From NCBI GenBank assembly GCA_934502625.1, contig CAKSUQ010000011.1:1-64000 (forward strand): a DNA stretch of 64,000 nucleotides, in the 5' to 3' direction. Position 1 is the stretch's first letter; the number at the start of each line of letters is the position of its first letter. Under the pieces are notes generated by a model that did no database searches, was not told the origin of the DNA, and saw only the letters and a program-made list of their open reading frames with translations. The translations under genes and the position numbers were made by a program. Below, in pieces: positions 32,349 through 41,160 of this stretch. The DNA comes from an uncultured Gemmiger sp. (lineage in GTDB: Bacteria > Bacillota > Clostridia > Oscillospirales > Ruminococcaceae).

Positions 32349-34823
32349 ATGATAAACGCCATCCGGATCCGCGGGGCGCGGGTACATAACTTGAAAAATA
32401 TCGACGTCGATGTGCCGCTGAATAAAATCGTCGGCATTGCGGGCGTGTCCGGGTCGGGCAAATCGTCCCTCGCCCTCGGTGTGCTGTATGCCGAAGGTTC
32501 GCGCCGCTACCTCGACGCGCTGTCCACCTACACCCGCCGCCGCATGACGCAGGCCGCCAAGGCGCAGGTGGACGAGGTGCTCTATGTACCCGCCGCACTG
32601 GCGCTGCACCAGCGCCCCGGCGTGCCGGGCATCCGCAGCACCTTCGGCACAGGCACCGAGCTGCTGAACAGCCTGCGGCTGATGTTCTCGCGTCTGGCGA
32701 GCCACCGCTGTCCCAACGGCCATTACGTGCCGCCGACGCTGAATGTCGCGGCCGGGCAGCCCATCTACTGCCCCGAATGCGGTGCGCTCGTCCGCGCCCC
32801 GTCGGCCGAGGAACTGGCCTTCAACAGTCAGGGCGCTTGCCGCACCTGCGACGGCACCGGCATGGTGCGCACCGTCGATCGCGCGACGCTGGTGCCGGAT
32901 GAATCTCTCAGCATCGACGACGGCGCTGTCGCACCGTGGAACAGCCTGATGTGGTCGCTCATGACCGACGTCTGCCGCGCTATGGGCGTGCGCACCGACG
33001 TACCGTTCCGCGAATTGACCGACAAAGAGAAGGACATCGTCTTCAACGGCCCCGCCGAGAAGAAGCACATCTTCTACAAGGCGAAAAACAGCCCGGAGGC
33101 GGGCGAACTGGACTTCACCTACTTCAACGCCGTCTACACGGTCAAAAACGCCCTCGCCAAGGTCAAGGACGAGAAGGGCATGAAGCGGGTGGAAAAATTT
33201 CTGCGCACTGACATCTGCCCAGACTGTGGCGGCTCGCGCCTGTCCGAAACCGCCCGCGCGCCGCGCCTGCGGGGCATCGGGCTGGACGAAGCCTGCAAAA
33301 TGACGCTGACCGCCCTCTGCGATTGGGTGGACGGCGTGCCCGCCAGCCTGCCGCCCGAAATGCGCCCCATGGCCGAGAGCATCTGCGAGTCCTTCCGCGT
33401 CAGCGCGAAGCGGCTGATGGATTTAGGGCTCGGCTACCTGACGCTTGACCGCGCGTCGGCGACGCTTTCCACCGGTGAGCGCCAGCGGATGCAGCTTGCC
33501 CGCGCCGTGCGCAACCGCACCACGGGCGTTTTGTACGTGCTGGACGAGCCGTCCATCGGGCTGCACCCGTCGAATATCGTCGGCCTGAACGGCGTCATGC
33601 GCGATTTGATCGCCGATGGCAACTCGGTCGTCCTCGTCGACCATGACACGCAGGTGTTGGCGGAGTCGGACTGGATCATCGAGATGGGTCCGGAGGCCGG
33701 TGCGGGCGGCGGGCACGTCATCGCACAGGGCACGGTGGCGGAACTCGCCGCCGACAAAAATTCGCAGATCGGCGTATTTTTGGGTGGGCAGGGGAGCGTC
33801 GCGCCCGCTGACCGCCCGACGGCAGAGCTGTTTGCCGAAGGGCGCATCCACCTTTCCACCGACGCCATCCACACGGTCAAGCCGCTGGAGGTCGACATCC
33901 CGAAGGGGCGGCTGACCGTTGTTACGGGCGTGTCGGGATCGGGCAAGACGACGCTGATTCTCGAAAGCCTCGTCCCCGCGCTGGCCGCCAAGGCAGGCGG
34001 CGCGCCGCTGCCCGCCCACGTGAAGGACGTGCAGGCTGAGGGTGTAGCGCAGGTGAAACTCATCGATGCAACGCCCATCGGAATCAACGTGCGCTCCACT
34101 GTCGCGACCTATGCCAACGTCCACGACGAGCTGCGCAAGGTCTTTGCCCGCACGGCCGACGCCAAGCGGCTGGGCTATAAGGCGGGCGATTTCTCCTACA
34201 ACACGGGCAAACTGCGCTGCCCCGTCTGCGACGGTACCGGCGTCATCAGCCTTGACGTGCAGTTTTTGCCCGACGTGGAAATTCCCTGCACCGAATGCCG
34301 CGGCTCGCGCTACAGCCATGACGCCGACGCCGTGCACCACGAAAACAAAAAGGGCGGCAGCTACACGCTGCCGCAGCTGATGGATATGGACGTCAACACC
34401 GCCCTGACGGCCTGCGCCGATTTGAAGCTCGTGACGCAGCGGCTCAAGGTCTTGCAGGAATTGGGGCTGGGCTACCTGACGCTGGGCGAGGAAACGCCGA
34501 GCCTGTCGGGCGGCGAGGCACAGCGCCTGAAGCTCGCCAGTGAGATGGGCAAGGCGCAGGGCGACACGGTCTTCGTCTTTGACGAGCCGACCATCGGCCT
34601 GCACCCGCTGGATGTGCGCACCCTGCTGGGGGTGTTCCGCACCCTCATCGACAACGGCGCGACGGTCATCGTCATTGAGCATGACCTCGACGTCATCCGC
34701 AGCGCGGACTATATCATCGATATGGGTCCCGGCGGCGGGAAGGAGGGCGGACGCATCGTCGCCTGCGGCACGCCAGCCGCCATCAAGGCCGCGCCGGAGA
34801 GCCGGACAGGGGAGTTTATTTAA
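32349..34823 (+). CDS. UvrA2-like excinuclease ABC ATPase
   Basis: An 824-residue UvrA paralogue with two ATPase halves: Walker A GVSGSGKSS (near residue 33) and GVSGSGKTT (near 525), signature motifs LSTGERQRMQLAR and LSGGEAQRLKLAS, and four zinc-binding pairs (CRTCDGTG, CPDCGGSR, CPVCDGTG, CTECRGSR). It is more than 100 residues shorter than housekeeping UvrA, which fits UvrA2-type proteins lacking the UvrB-binding domain; these are linked to DNA-damaging drug tolerance. Coupling to azlCD (six-base gap) suggests a shared transcript, though the functional link is unclear. Confidence 0.9.
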   Translation: MINAIRIRGARVHNLKNIDVDVPLNKIVGIAGVSGSGKSSLALGVLYAEGSRRYLDALSTYTRRRMTQAAKAQVDEVLYVPAALALHQRPGVPGIRSTFGTGTELLNSLRLMFSRLASHRCPNGHYVPPTLNVAAGQPIYCPECGALVRAPSAEELAFNSQGACRTCDGTGMVRTVDRATLVPDESLSIDDGAVAPWNSLMWSLMTDVCRAMGVRTDVPFRELTDKEKDIVFNGPAEKKHIFYKAKNSPEAGELDFTYFNAVYTVKNALAKVKDEKGMKRVEKFLRTDICPDCGGSRLSETARAPRLRGIGLDEACKMTLTALCDWVDGVPASLPPEMRPMAESICESFRVSAKRLMDLGLGYLTLDRASATLSTGERQRMQLARAVRNRTTGVLYVLDEPSIGLHPSNIVGLNGVMRDLIADGNSVVLVDHDTQVLAESDWIIEMGPEAGAGGGHVIAQGTVAELAADKNSQIGVFLGGQGSVAPADRPTAELFAEGRIHLSTDAIHTVKPLEVDIPKGRLTVVTGVSGSGKTTLILESLVPALAAKAGGAPLPAHVKDVQAEGVAQVKLIDATPIGINVRSTVATYANVHDELRKVFARTADAKRLGYKAGDFSYNTGKLRCPVCDGTGVISLDVQFLPDVEIPCTECRGSRYSHDADAVHHENKKGGSYTLPQLMDMDVNTALTACADLKLVTQRLKVLQELGLGYLTLGEETPSLSGGEAQRLKLASEMGKAQGDTVFVFDEPTIGLHPLDVRTLLGVFRTLIDNGATVIVIEHDLDVIRSADYIIDMGPGGGKEGGRIVACGTPAAIKAAPESRTGEFI

Positions 34824-34838
34824 AAAGGAGACGCAGCT

Positions 34839-35747
34839 ATGATCTATACCGTGACCTTCAACCCGGCCATCGACTATGTCGTTCGGCTTGACCGGCCGCT
34901 GGCGGTGGGGGAAGTCAACCGCGCGAAGGGTGAGGACTGCGTACTGGGCGGCAAGGGCGTCAACGTGTCCGGCGTGTTGGCGCAGCTGGGGTGCGAGAGT
35001 GTCGCCCTCGGCTTTGTGGCGGGCGAGACCGGCGCGTGGCTCGAACGCGGGCTTGCCGCGCAGGGGCTGCGGACGGATTTTGTTCACCTCGCCCATGGCA
35101 TGACCCGCATCAACGTCAAGATCAAGGCAGGGCAGGAGACCGAGCTGAACGGCGCAGGCCCCGCCATCCCCGAAAGCGCCATGCAGGAATTGGAAGCAAA
35201 GCTCGACCGCCTGCAGAAGGACGACGTGCTGGTGCTGGCGGGCAGCATCCCGGCCAGCCTTGCCCAGACGACCTACGAACGGCTTCTGGCGCGGCTGGAG
35301 GGGCGTGGCGTCCGCGCGGTGGTCGATGCCACCCGCGATCTGCTTGTAAACGTGCTGCCGTACCAACCGTTCCTCATCAAGCCGAACAACCACGAGCTGA
35401 GCGAGATCGCGGGTGTGCCGCTGGAAAGCGACGAAGAGATCACCGCCGCTGCCCGCGACTTGCAGGCCAAGGGCGCGCGCAACGTGCTTGTCAGCATGGC
35501 GGGCGACGGCGCGCTGCTGCTGGACGAAAACGGCGGCGTACACCGCATCGGCTGCCCGAAGGGAAAGGTCGTCAACAGTGTCGGCGCGGGGGACAGCATG
35601 GTGGCCGGTTTTGTGGCGGGCTACCGGCAGAGTGGCGGCGACTACGACGCGGCATTAAAGCTGGGCACCGCCTGCGGCAGCGCTACCGCGTTCAGTTTGG
35701 GGCTGGCAACGCGGGCGGACATTGATACGCTGCTGGCAGAGATGTGA
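34839..35747 (+). CDS. fruK: 1-phosphofructokinase (PfkB family)
   Basis: A 302-residue PfkB-family kinase: N-terminal MIYTVTFNPAIDYVVRLDRPL, the GGKGVNVSGVLAQLG substrate motif, a middle KPNNHEL, and the C-terminal catalytic NSVGAGDSMVAGF. These fit 1-phosphofructokinase, converting fructose-1-phosphate to fructose-1,6-bisphosphate; tagatose-6-phosphate kinase is the close alternative. AAAGGAGACG precedes the ATG. No FruR or fructose PTS gene flanks it, which weakens the choice of substrate. Confidence 0.85.
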   Translation: MIYTVTFNPAIDYVVRLDRPLAVGEVNRAKGEDCVLGGKGVNVSGVLAQLGCESVALGFVAGETGAWLERGLAAQGLRTDFVHLAHGMTRINVKIKAGQETELNGAGPAIPESAMQELEAKLDRLQKDDVLVLAGSIPASLAQTTYERLLARLEGRGVRAVVDATRDLLVNVLPYQPFLIKPNNHELSEIAGVPLESDEEITAAARDLQAKGARNVLVSMAGDGALLLDENGGVHRIGCPKGKVVNSVGAGDSMVAGFVAGYRQSGGDYDAALKLGTACGSATAFSLGLATRADIDTLLAEM

Positions 35748-35766
35748 GCGGCAGCGGCAAACTTCC

Positions 35767-35922
35767 CCGGCGGTATGGAGACATGCCGCCCTACATCCCA
35801 CGGCATCGCTATGCGTAGGGCTGGGTGCCATCACCCCGCCGCAGGAACATTGCGGCAGCCGCCGAATTGCCGGGGCGTCGCCGCCCCTTACGTGTAGGGG
35901 CGGATTCCATATCCGCCCGCGG
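35767..35922. repeat. Cluster of palindromic repeats after fruK
   Basis: This run of GC-rich palindromes has GGCGGTATGGAGACATGCCGCC at 35770, a GTAGGG half-unit at 35815, GGGGCG-tcgc-CGCCCC at 35872, and then a clean GTAGGGGC-family copy with core GGATTCCATATCC at 35894-35922. The last unit has the same core as the copy at 8693. No coding frame is credible here. Confidence 0.75.
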
Positions 35923-35932
35923 AATCGTGCGG

Positions 35933-36394
35933 TTACGGCAACTCTCCCTTTTGAATCCGCGCATTCATCTTCTGCACCTTGTACCTCCAAAACAAATACT
36001 GCGACAGCCATACCGCTGCAAAAATTGCTACGAAAATCGCGACATACCCTGCCACCCCACGCAGGGTGTGGGGCATCCAGTTGGCGAAATAGGAGATGGG
36101 CAGCATCAGTAGGCAGGCCGTTAGGAAGTAGACACCGCTCTGCTTGGCAAGGCTCCATGTGTCCAGCTCCCAAATCAGCGACGCCGCGCCGAACCCCGCG
36201 CCCATCACGGCGCATAGTAAAGTTTGCAGGGCAACAGCATTTAGCTCGCTGCCGGCAGTGCTGATCAGCGCCGGTGTGACCGGGTAAAACTGCCCATCCC
36301 CGACGAAGGCCGAAACCGCCAGCGTGATGAGGAACCCAATGGTAATTCCCAAGGGTGTGCCCAAAAGTCCGCGCAAAAGCATTTTCTTTTTCAT
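35933..36394 (-). CDS. DUF3021 family membrane protein
   Basis: A 153-residue protein with four membrane helices (about residues 8-30, 45-68, 80-105 and 112-135), starting MKKKMLLRGLLGTPLGITIGF; the spacing fits DUF3021. The start codon at 36394 follows GAGGTG; an in-frame codon five residues upstream has no site. It lies 11 bp after the LytTR gene on the same strand. LytTR-DUF3021 pairs are widespread in Firmicutes, where the membrane protein is thought to modulate the regulator. Confidence 0.85.
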   Translation of the reverse strand: MKKKMLLRGLLGTPLGITIGFLITLAVSAFVGDGQFYPVTPALISTAGSELNAVALQTLLCAVMGAGFGAASLIWELDTWSLAKQSGVYFLTACLLMLPISYFANWMPHTLRGVAGYVAIFVAIFAAVWLSQYLFWRYKVQKMNARIQKGELP

Positions 36395-36405
36395 AAAACA
36401 GCACC

Positions 36406-36846
36406 TCACAGTCCTAATACATGCTTGATTTTGGAAACGTAGCGCCGGGAAACATAGGTCACAGTCCCGTTTGCGAGGGTGACGCAGATCGTTCCGGTGA
36501 AGCTCAGGTCAAAGCCTTTGACCTTTTTCAAATTGATGATCTCCGCGTTGGAGATCCGCACGAACGACTGCCCGGCCAGCCGCTGCTCCATCTCGTACAA
36601 CCGCAGCCGCAGGGTGTAGGTGTCCTGCTCGGTCTGGGCGTAGACCTTGCCGTTCGACGCATAGACGCGGTAGAGTGCGTCGGGCGTCAGCACGGCGGCA
36701 TGCCCCTCCTGAAACCCGGCAATCACCTGCGCGGACTCGCTGCCAAGGCTTTGCACAAGCGCCTGTAGCTCGGCGGTCATCTTGCTTGTGACGAGGATGA
36801 GCTTTGGCTCGGCGCAGTGCGCATCGATTTTGATTTCGATTTGCAT
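36406..36846 (-). CDS. LytTR-domain transcription regulator
   Basis: A 146-residue protein: an N-terminal ~50-residue segment and a C-terminal LytTR DNA-binding domain (YEMEQRLAGQSFVRISNAEIINLKKVKGF...VSRRYVSKIK). There is no receiver domain, so it is not a classical two-component regulator. The start is set by AAGGAGGTAACC; a longer frame upstream has no site. It is co-transcribed with the DUF3021 gene and likely autoregulates the pair. Confidence 0.9.
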   Translation of the reverse strand: MQIEIKIDAHCAEPKLILVTSKMTAELQALVQSLGSESAQVIAGFQEGHAAVLTPDALYRVYASNGKVYAQTEQDTYTLRLRLYEMEQRLAGQSFVRISNAEIINLKKVKGFDLSFTGTICVTLANGTVTYVSRRYVSKIKHVLGL

Positions 36847-36946
36847 GGGGTTACCTCCTTTCCATGGCACCAGTATACAGCCCACCGCCGGAAAGCACCA
36901 CCGTTTTGCGATAGGTGGTCGCTCCCGGCAGATGGACGGTAAAAAT

Positions 36947-36980
36947 AAAAGGCATAGGCTTGCGTGGCCTATGCCTTTTT
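36947..36980. terminator. Terminator of the O-acetylation operon
   Basis: The stem AAAAGGCATAGGC / GCCTATGCCTTTTT serves the minus-strand pfk-MBOAT-AlgX unit and can act in both directions. Confidence 0.85.
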
Positions 36981-36988
36981 GCTTTGTA

Positions 36989-38101
36989 TCACTGTTCCAG
37001 CCACGCCAGCAGGGTGCGCGCCTGAGAGAGCAGATTCTCCGAGAAACGCTCGGTGGCTTCCAGCACGACCATATCCGGCAGGGAAGAGAGCTGTTCGTTC
37101 AGCACGTCGACGGTCGTCGCACTGCCGTGTAAAACCGTGCTGTCGCCGTAGTGCGCCGTGACGAAGGGAGCCAGCGCCACGCCGAAGCTGTCCCGCAGCA
37201 TCAGCAGGCTCTTGTCGCCGCTGCCCTGCCAGCGGGCAAAATACCCGTCGTCGGACTGCCACAGCAGCGTGCCCTTGTCGGCGGCAACGTCGTAGTAAAT
37301 GTCGTCGCGGCAGAGCGTCCACGCGGCGCTGACGTTGGCAAGGTCGGTGGGGGCGGTCTGCTCCGGGTCGGGTGTGACGGCCACGGCGTCCGGATCGGCC
37401 AGCGGCGTGCCCAGCGCATCCATCAGCTGCGCGGCGGCAATGTACGCTCCGGCCTCGTTCCAGTGGGTGTCGTATTTGTAGTAGACCTGCCGCGTCTGCG
37501 CGGCGTCCAGCAGCGCGTCCTGCGGCCAGATGACCGGGCAGGAAAGGCTGCCTTGCAGCGTGGCGGCCAGCATCTGCACGCGGGTCGGGCGGCTGACAAT
37601 AGGGATGGAATCGGGCATATACTGGCTGTAAATGCCCTCCTTCGCGGGGGCAAGCACGATGGCCAGCGAACTGCCGCGTGCCTCCAGCGCTGCCTGCAGA
37701 TCCTGCATCGTGGCGACGAAGGTGTCCAGCTCCTCCTGACTGTAGGCAGTCAAGCCCTGATAATCCGAGATGCTCGACGAGTCGCCGACGTCCTTCAAAA
37801 ACAGCCAATGCTCCTTGCCCAGCAGCACATCGGTGGAATCCAGCGTGCCGACGCGCCAGTTCAGCTGGGCGTTCAGGGTCATCCACTGGTTGCGGAAGGG
37901 TGCGTGGTCGCCCAGCCAATCCTCAAAGGCGGACGGCCAATCGGCAAGGGAAACGTCCTGCGGGAAGGCGGCTAAGTTGCGGTTTTCGTGTACCTCGGTG
38001 TCCACCGCACCGCGCAGCGCAGGCCACAAAAGCCCCGGCAGCACCAGCACGGCCAAAAACCCGGCCACAAGCCCCAGACCGGGGTGACGCTTATTCTGCA
38101 T
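36989..38101 (-). CDS. AlgX/DHHW-like cell-surface O-acetyltransferase partner
   Basis: A 370-residue protein with one N-terminal membrane helix (8-28) and an SGNH-like extracellular domain: an acidic ENRNLAAFP opening, LLGKEHWLFLKDVGDSSSISDYQG, a catalytic YYKYDTHWNEAGAYIAA (the Asp-x-His dyad) and LLMLRDSFGVALAPF with the Ser nucleophile. These match DHHW/AlgX-type proteins that transfer acetyl groups to polysaccharide outside the cell. It follows the MBOAT gene after 15 bp, the usual pairing. The polymer modified is not shown. Confidence 0.88.
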   Translation of the reverse strand: MQNKRHPGLGLVAGFLAVLVLPGLLWPALRGAVDTEVHENRNLAAFPQDVSLADWPSAFEDWLGDHAPFRNQWMTLNAQLNWRVGTLDSTDVLLGKEHWLFLKDVGDSSSISDYQGLTAYSQEELDTFVATMQDLQAALEARGSSLAIVLAPAKEGIYSQYMPDSIPIVSRPTRVQMLAATLQGSLSCPVIWPQDALLDAAQTRQVYYKYDTHWNEAGAYIAAAQLMDALGTPLADPDAVAVTPDPEQTAPTDLANVSAAWTLCRDDIYYDVAADKGTLLWQSDDGYFARWQGSGDKSLLMLRDSFGVALAPFVTAHYGDSTVLHGSATTVDVLNEQLSSLPDMVVLEATERFSENLLSQARTLLAWLEQ

Positions 38102-38116
38102 AGCTCCGGCCTCCTT

Positions 38117-39523
38117 TTAAAAGCGGAAATAGATGAACGGGTTGTAGGTGCTGGAAACCAGCAGCATCGTGCAGAGGAACAGCACGGCCAGCAGCGCGGC
38201 ACTCTGTACCTTGCCGGGCACCTCGCGGCTGTAGAGCGCGGTCTTCAGCCGGGGCAGCAGGGTCTGCGCGGGGCCGCACAGGAGCAGCCCGACCGCCAGC
38301 AGAAGCAGAATGCGCCCGTTGAGATATCGCGCCACGGGGTAGGCGGCGCTGCCGGCAGTCGGCAGCAGCATGGCGCGCAGCCATTGCAGCCCAGCATTCA
38401 GCCCCGGCGCACGGAACAGCACCCACGCCAGCACGACGCAGAACAGCGTGTAAATGTGCCCCACAGCACGGGGCAGCTTCTCCAAAAACGCGCGGAAGCC
38501 GACGCGCTCGATGATAAGCAGGATGCCGTAGATGACGCCCCAAGCAACAAATTGCCAGTTCGCGCCGTGCCACAGACCCGTGACAAGGAAGACGATGAAC
38601 AGGTTGACGAGGGTACGCACCTTGCCGCGCCGGTTGCCGCCCAACGGAATGTACAGATAATCCCGGAACCAGCCCGACAGCGACATGTGCCACCGCCGCC
38701 AGAACTCGGTGACGCTGGCGGAGAGGTAGGGGTAGTTGAAGTTTTCGGCAAAGTGGAAGCCGAACATCTCGCCCAAGCCGATCGCCATGTCGGAGTAGCC
38801 GGAGAAATCGTAGTAGATTTGCAGTGTGTAGAACAGCGCCCCCAGCCACGCCAGCGGGGTGGACACCGACGCTGGAGCGAGGCCAAAGATCTCGTCGCCC
38901 TTGGCAGCGAAGGCGTTCGCGAGGATGACCTTTTTGCCCAGCCCCCAGCAGAACCGCTTGATGCCGTAGGCAACATCCTGCGCCGTGGCATGGCGGTCGG
39001 CCAGCTGGGCGGAGATCTGCCCGTACTGGACAATCGGCCCCGCGATCAGCTGCGGGAAAAAGCTGATGTACAGCGCCAGCCGGAACCAGCTTTTCTGCAC
39101 GTCGCACTTGCGGCGGTAGAGGTCGATGACGTAGCTCATCGCTTGAAACGTGTAGAAGCTGATGCCGATGGGCAGCGCGATCTCCTTCGCGGGCAGCAGC
39201 GGCCAGTGCAGCAGGCTGTTCAGCGTGTCCGCCGCAAACGTGTAATATTTAAAGTAGCCGAGCAGTGCCAGATCAGCCAGAATCACGACAGACAAAACCC
39301 CGCTGCGGGGTCGGCCGTTCAGCGGGGCGAGCAGGAGACCACCTGCCCAGTTTATCGTGATCGAGACCAGCATCAGCGGCAGGTAGCCGGGCCCGCCCCA
39401 CGCATAGAACAGCAGGCTGGCAGCCAGCAGCAGGGCGTTTTGCCCCCGCAGCGGCAGCGCGCGGGACACAAGAAAGACGACCGGCAGAAAAAGCCAGAGA
39501 AATACAAGACTCGAAAATAGCAT
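38117..39523 (-). CDS. MBOAT-family O-acetyltransferase (AlgI/DltB-like)
   Basis: A 468-residue membrane protein with about eleven helices and MBOAT landmarks: ALPIGISFYTFQAMSYVIDLYR, FFPQLIAGPIVQ, the catalytic-type FWRRWHMSLSGWFRDYLYIPLGGNR and the invariant His of TGLWHGANWQF. It would move acetyl from cytosolic acetyl-CoA across the membrane to the AlgX-like partner. The ATG at 39523 follows AGAGGAT; an upstream frame runs back into pfk and is not used. It is 19 bp from pfk on the same strand. Confidence 0.92.
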   Translation of the reverse strand: MLFSSLVFLWLFLPVVFLVSRALPLRGQNALLLAASLLFYAWGGPGYLPLMLVSITINWAGGLLLAPLNGRPRSGVLSVVILADLALLGYFKYYTFAADTLNSLLHWPLLPAKEIALPIGISFYTFQAMSYVIDLYRRKCDVQKSWFRLALYISFFPQLIAGPIVQYGQISAQLADRHATAQDVAYGIKRFCWGLGKKVILANAFAAKGDEIFGLAPASVSTPLAWLGALFYTLQIYYDFSGYSDMAIGLGEMFGFHFAENFNYPYLSASVTEFWRRWHMSLSGWFRDYLYIPLGGNRRGKVRTLVNLFIVFLVTGLWHGANWQFVAWGVIYGILLIIERVGFRAFLEKLPRAVGHIYTLFCVVLAWVLFRAPGLNAGLQWLRAMLLPTAGSAAYPVARYLNGRILLLLAVGLLLCGPAQTLLPRLKTALYSREVPGKVQSAALLAVLFLCTMLLVSSTYNPFIYFRF

Positions 39524-39542
39524 GAAATCCTCTCGATTGGGG

Positions 39543-40619
39543 TCAGCCCAGACTGATGCCCATGGCGCGGGCGACATTCAGCATGTCGCAGTCGCCGGGT
39601 ACGCCGCGGGTCTTGCCCGCAATGTCGGCCAGCGGGTTTGCGGTGACGTGGCGGTTCACCATGGCGACGGTCACGCCGTAATGCTCGTCCGCCACCAGCC
39701 CGGCCGCATAGGAGCCGAACTGGGTCGCCAGCACGCGGTCGTAGGCGCTGGGGCTGCCGCCGCGCTGCATGTGGCCGGGCACGCAGATGCGGGTCTCGGC
39801 ACCGGTCAATTCCTCGACCTGCTTCGCAATGCGGGCGGTGGCGGTGGTGTAACCGGCCTCAGCGCGCTTGGCAGTCCACTCCTTGCGCTTCATCTTGGCC
39901 TCCTCGACCGAGAAAGCACCCTCGGCCACGGCCAAAATCGAGAAGTTCTTGCCCGCTTTGGCGCGGCTCTCGACAGCAGCGGCGACCTTCTTGATGTCGT
40001 AGGGCAATTCGGGCAGCAGGATGATGTCCGCACCGCCCGCGATGCCGGAGTATAGCGTCAGCCAGCCGGCCTTGTTGCCCATGATCTCGATGCACATGAC
40101 ACGGCTGTGGCTGCCGGCGGTGGTGTGGATGCGGTCGATGACCTCGGTGGCGATGTCGACCGCCGTGTGGAAGCCGAAGGTCACATCGGTGCCGTAGATG
40201 TCATTGTCGATGGTTTTGGGCAGGCCGATGATGTTCAGCCCCTCTTGGCTGAGCAGGTTTGCGGTTTTGTGGGTGCCGTTGCCGCCGAGGCAGAGCAGGC
40301 AGTCCAGCTTGGCTGCGCGGTAGTTTTTCTTCATCGCGGCGACCTTGTCCACCTTGTCCTCCTCGACGACGCGCATCTTCTTGAAGGGGGTGCGCTTGGT
40401 GCCGAGGATCGTACCGCCCACCGTCAGGATGCCGGAAAATTCATCGGAGGACATCTCGCGGTAGTTGCCGTTGATCAGGCCGTCGTAGCCGTTCATGATG
40501 CCGACGATCTCCACCTTATCGCCCATGCGGTGATACAAAGCCTTTGCCACGCCGCGCAGGGTGGCGTTCAGGCCGGGGCAGTCGCCGCCGGAAGTCAGGA
40601 TACCAACACGAATCGCCAT
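39543..40619 (-). CDS. pfkA: 6-phosphofructokinase
   Basis: A 358-residue phosphofructokinase with ILTSGGDCPGLNATLRG, GTKRTPF, LGGNGTHKTA, PKTIDNDI, MGNKAGW and CVPGHMQRGG. The phosphoryl-donor site has Gly in GGNG (ATP-type) but Lys in PKTIDND (a position shared with pyrophosphate enzymes), so it belongs to the atypical Gly104-Lys124 group, known elsewhere (for example Streptomyces) to use ATP. AAACGGGAGG precedes the ATG. It heads the unit that continues with the MBOAT and AlgX-like genes. Confidence 0.93.
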   Translation of the reverse strand: MAIRVGILTSGGDCPGLNATLRGVAKALYHRMGDKVEIVGIMNGYDGLINGNYREMSSDEFSGILTVGGTILGTKRTPFKKMRVVEEDKVDKVAAMKKNYRAAKLDCLLCLGGNGTHKTANLLSQEGLNIIGLPKTIDNDIYGTDVTFGFHTAVDIATEVIDRIHTTAGSHSRVMCIEIMGNKAGWLTLYSGIAGGADIILLPELPYDIKKVAAAVESRAKAGKNFSILAVAEGAFSVEEAKMKRKEWTAKRAEAGYTTATARIAKQVEELTGAETRICVPGHMQRGGSPSAYDRVLATQFGSYAAGLVADEHYGVTVAMVNRHVTANPLADIAGKTRGVPGDCDMLNVARAMGISLG

Positions 40620-40762
40620 AGTAAAAAACCTCCCGTTTGCTGTATTTATACTCTATTATAAATGTACGCTAACCTAAACCGTATGTCAAGAAAATAATTT
40701 GCGCGGTGCAGCGGCAAAAACAAACTTTTTTGAAAAAATCTCAAAAAAAATCAAAAAAAGGC

Positions 40763-40791
40763 TTGCAATTTGAAATCCCCTTTGCTATAAT
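40763..40791 (+). promoter_or_regulatory. Promoter of tRNA-Tyr
   Basis: TTGCAA, a 17-bp spacer, then TATAAT, about 43 bp before the mature tRNA 5' end. Confidence 0.75.
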
Positions 40792-40833
40792 AACATACGT
40801 CGCCGGGAGACACGGCGGCACACAAATGAATAT

Positions 40834-40918
40834 GGGAGCTTTCCCGAGTGGCCAATGGGGACAGACTGTAAATCTGCTGCTTAATGCTTCGGTGGTTCGA
40901 ATCCACCAGCTCCCACCA
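40834..40918 (+). tRNA. tRNA-Tyr(GUA)
   Basis: An 85-nt class II tRNA with encoded CCA. The acceptor GGGAGCT / AGCTCCC, anticodon stem CAGA/TCTG around ctGTAaa, a long variable arm and the T-arm GGTGG-TTCGAAT-CCACC all pair. Its last 21 bases recur at 41043-41063. Confidence 0.95.
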
Positions 40919-40956
40919 AAAAGAACCCGCAACTTAGGTTGCGGGTTCTTTTTTTG
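40918..40956 (+). terminator. Terminator after tRNA-Tyr
   Basis: The stem AAGAACCCGCAAC / GTTGCGGGTTCTT is followed by TTTTT. Confidence 0.9.
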
Positions 40957-41063
40957 TGCTGGAACTGGTAGGATTCGAACAGGTCGGTCGTCCGCAGACG
41001 GCAAAAAACAGTCCTGCGGACTGTTTTTTAGACCGCGGCTTGCGAATCCACCAGCTCCCACCA
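40957..41063. repeat. Palindromic element carrying a copy of the tRNA-Tyr 3' end
   Basis: The right end (41043-41063) repeats exactly the last 21 bases of tRNA-Tyr. The left end (CTGGTAGGATTCG, near 40965) is an inverted, slightly diverged copy of the same words. The centre is a perfect 12-bp-armed hairpin, AAAAAACAGTCC-tgc-GGACTGTTTTTT, flanked by GGTCgtccg / GACCgcgg. It holds no gene. It may be the scar of an integrated element or a small non-autonomous element that targets tRNA ends. Confidence 0.6.
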
Positions 41064-41065
41064 TG

Positions 41066-41104
41066 TTAAAAGCTACATTCAATGAGAATTTGAATGTAGC
41101 TTTT
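41066..41104. terminator. Hairpin before the recombinase remnant
   Basis: The perfect stem AAAGCTACATTCAA / TTGAATGTAGCTTT is flanked by A and T runs. Confidence 0.75.
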
Positions 41105-41160
41105 ACTCTTTATATGCGTACTAAATCCCTCATGCTATAATTGGCATGGGGGATTTTTCT

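Noticed and set aside
41043..41063. Second tRNA-Tyr gene
   Set aside because: Only the 3' 21 bases are present; no D-arm or anticodon arm precedes them.
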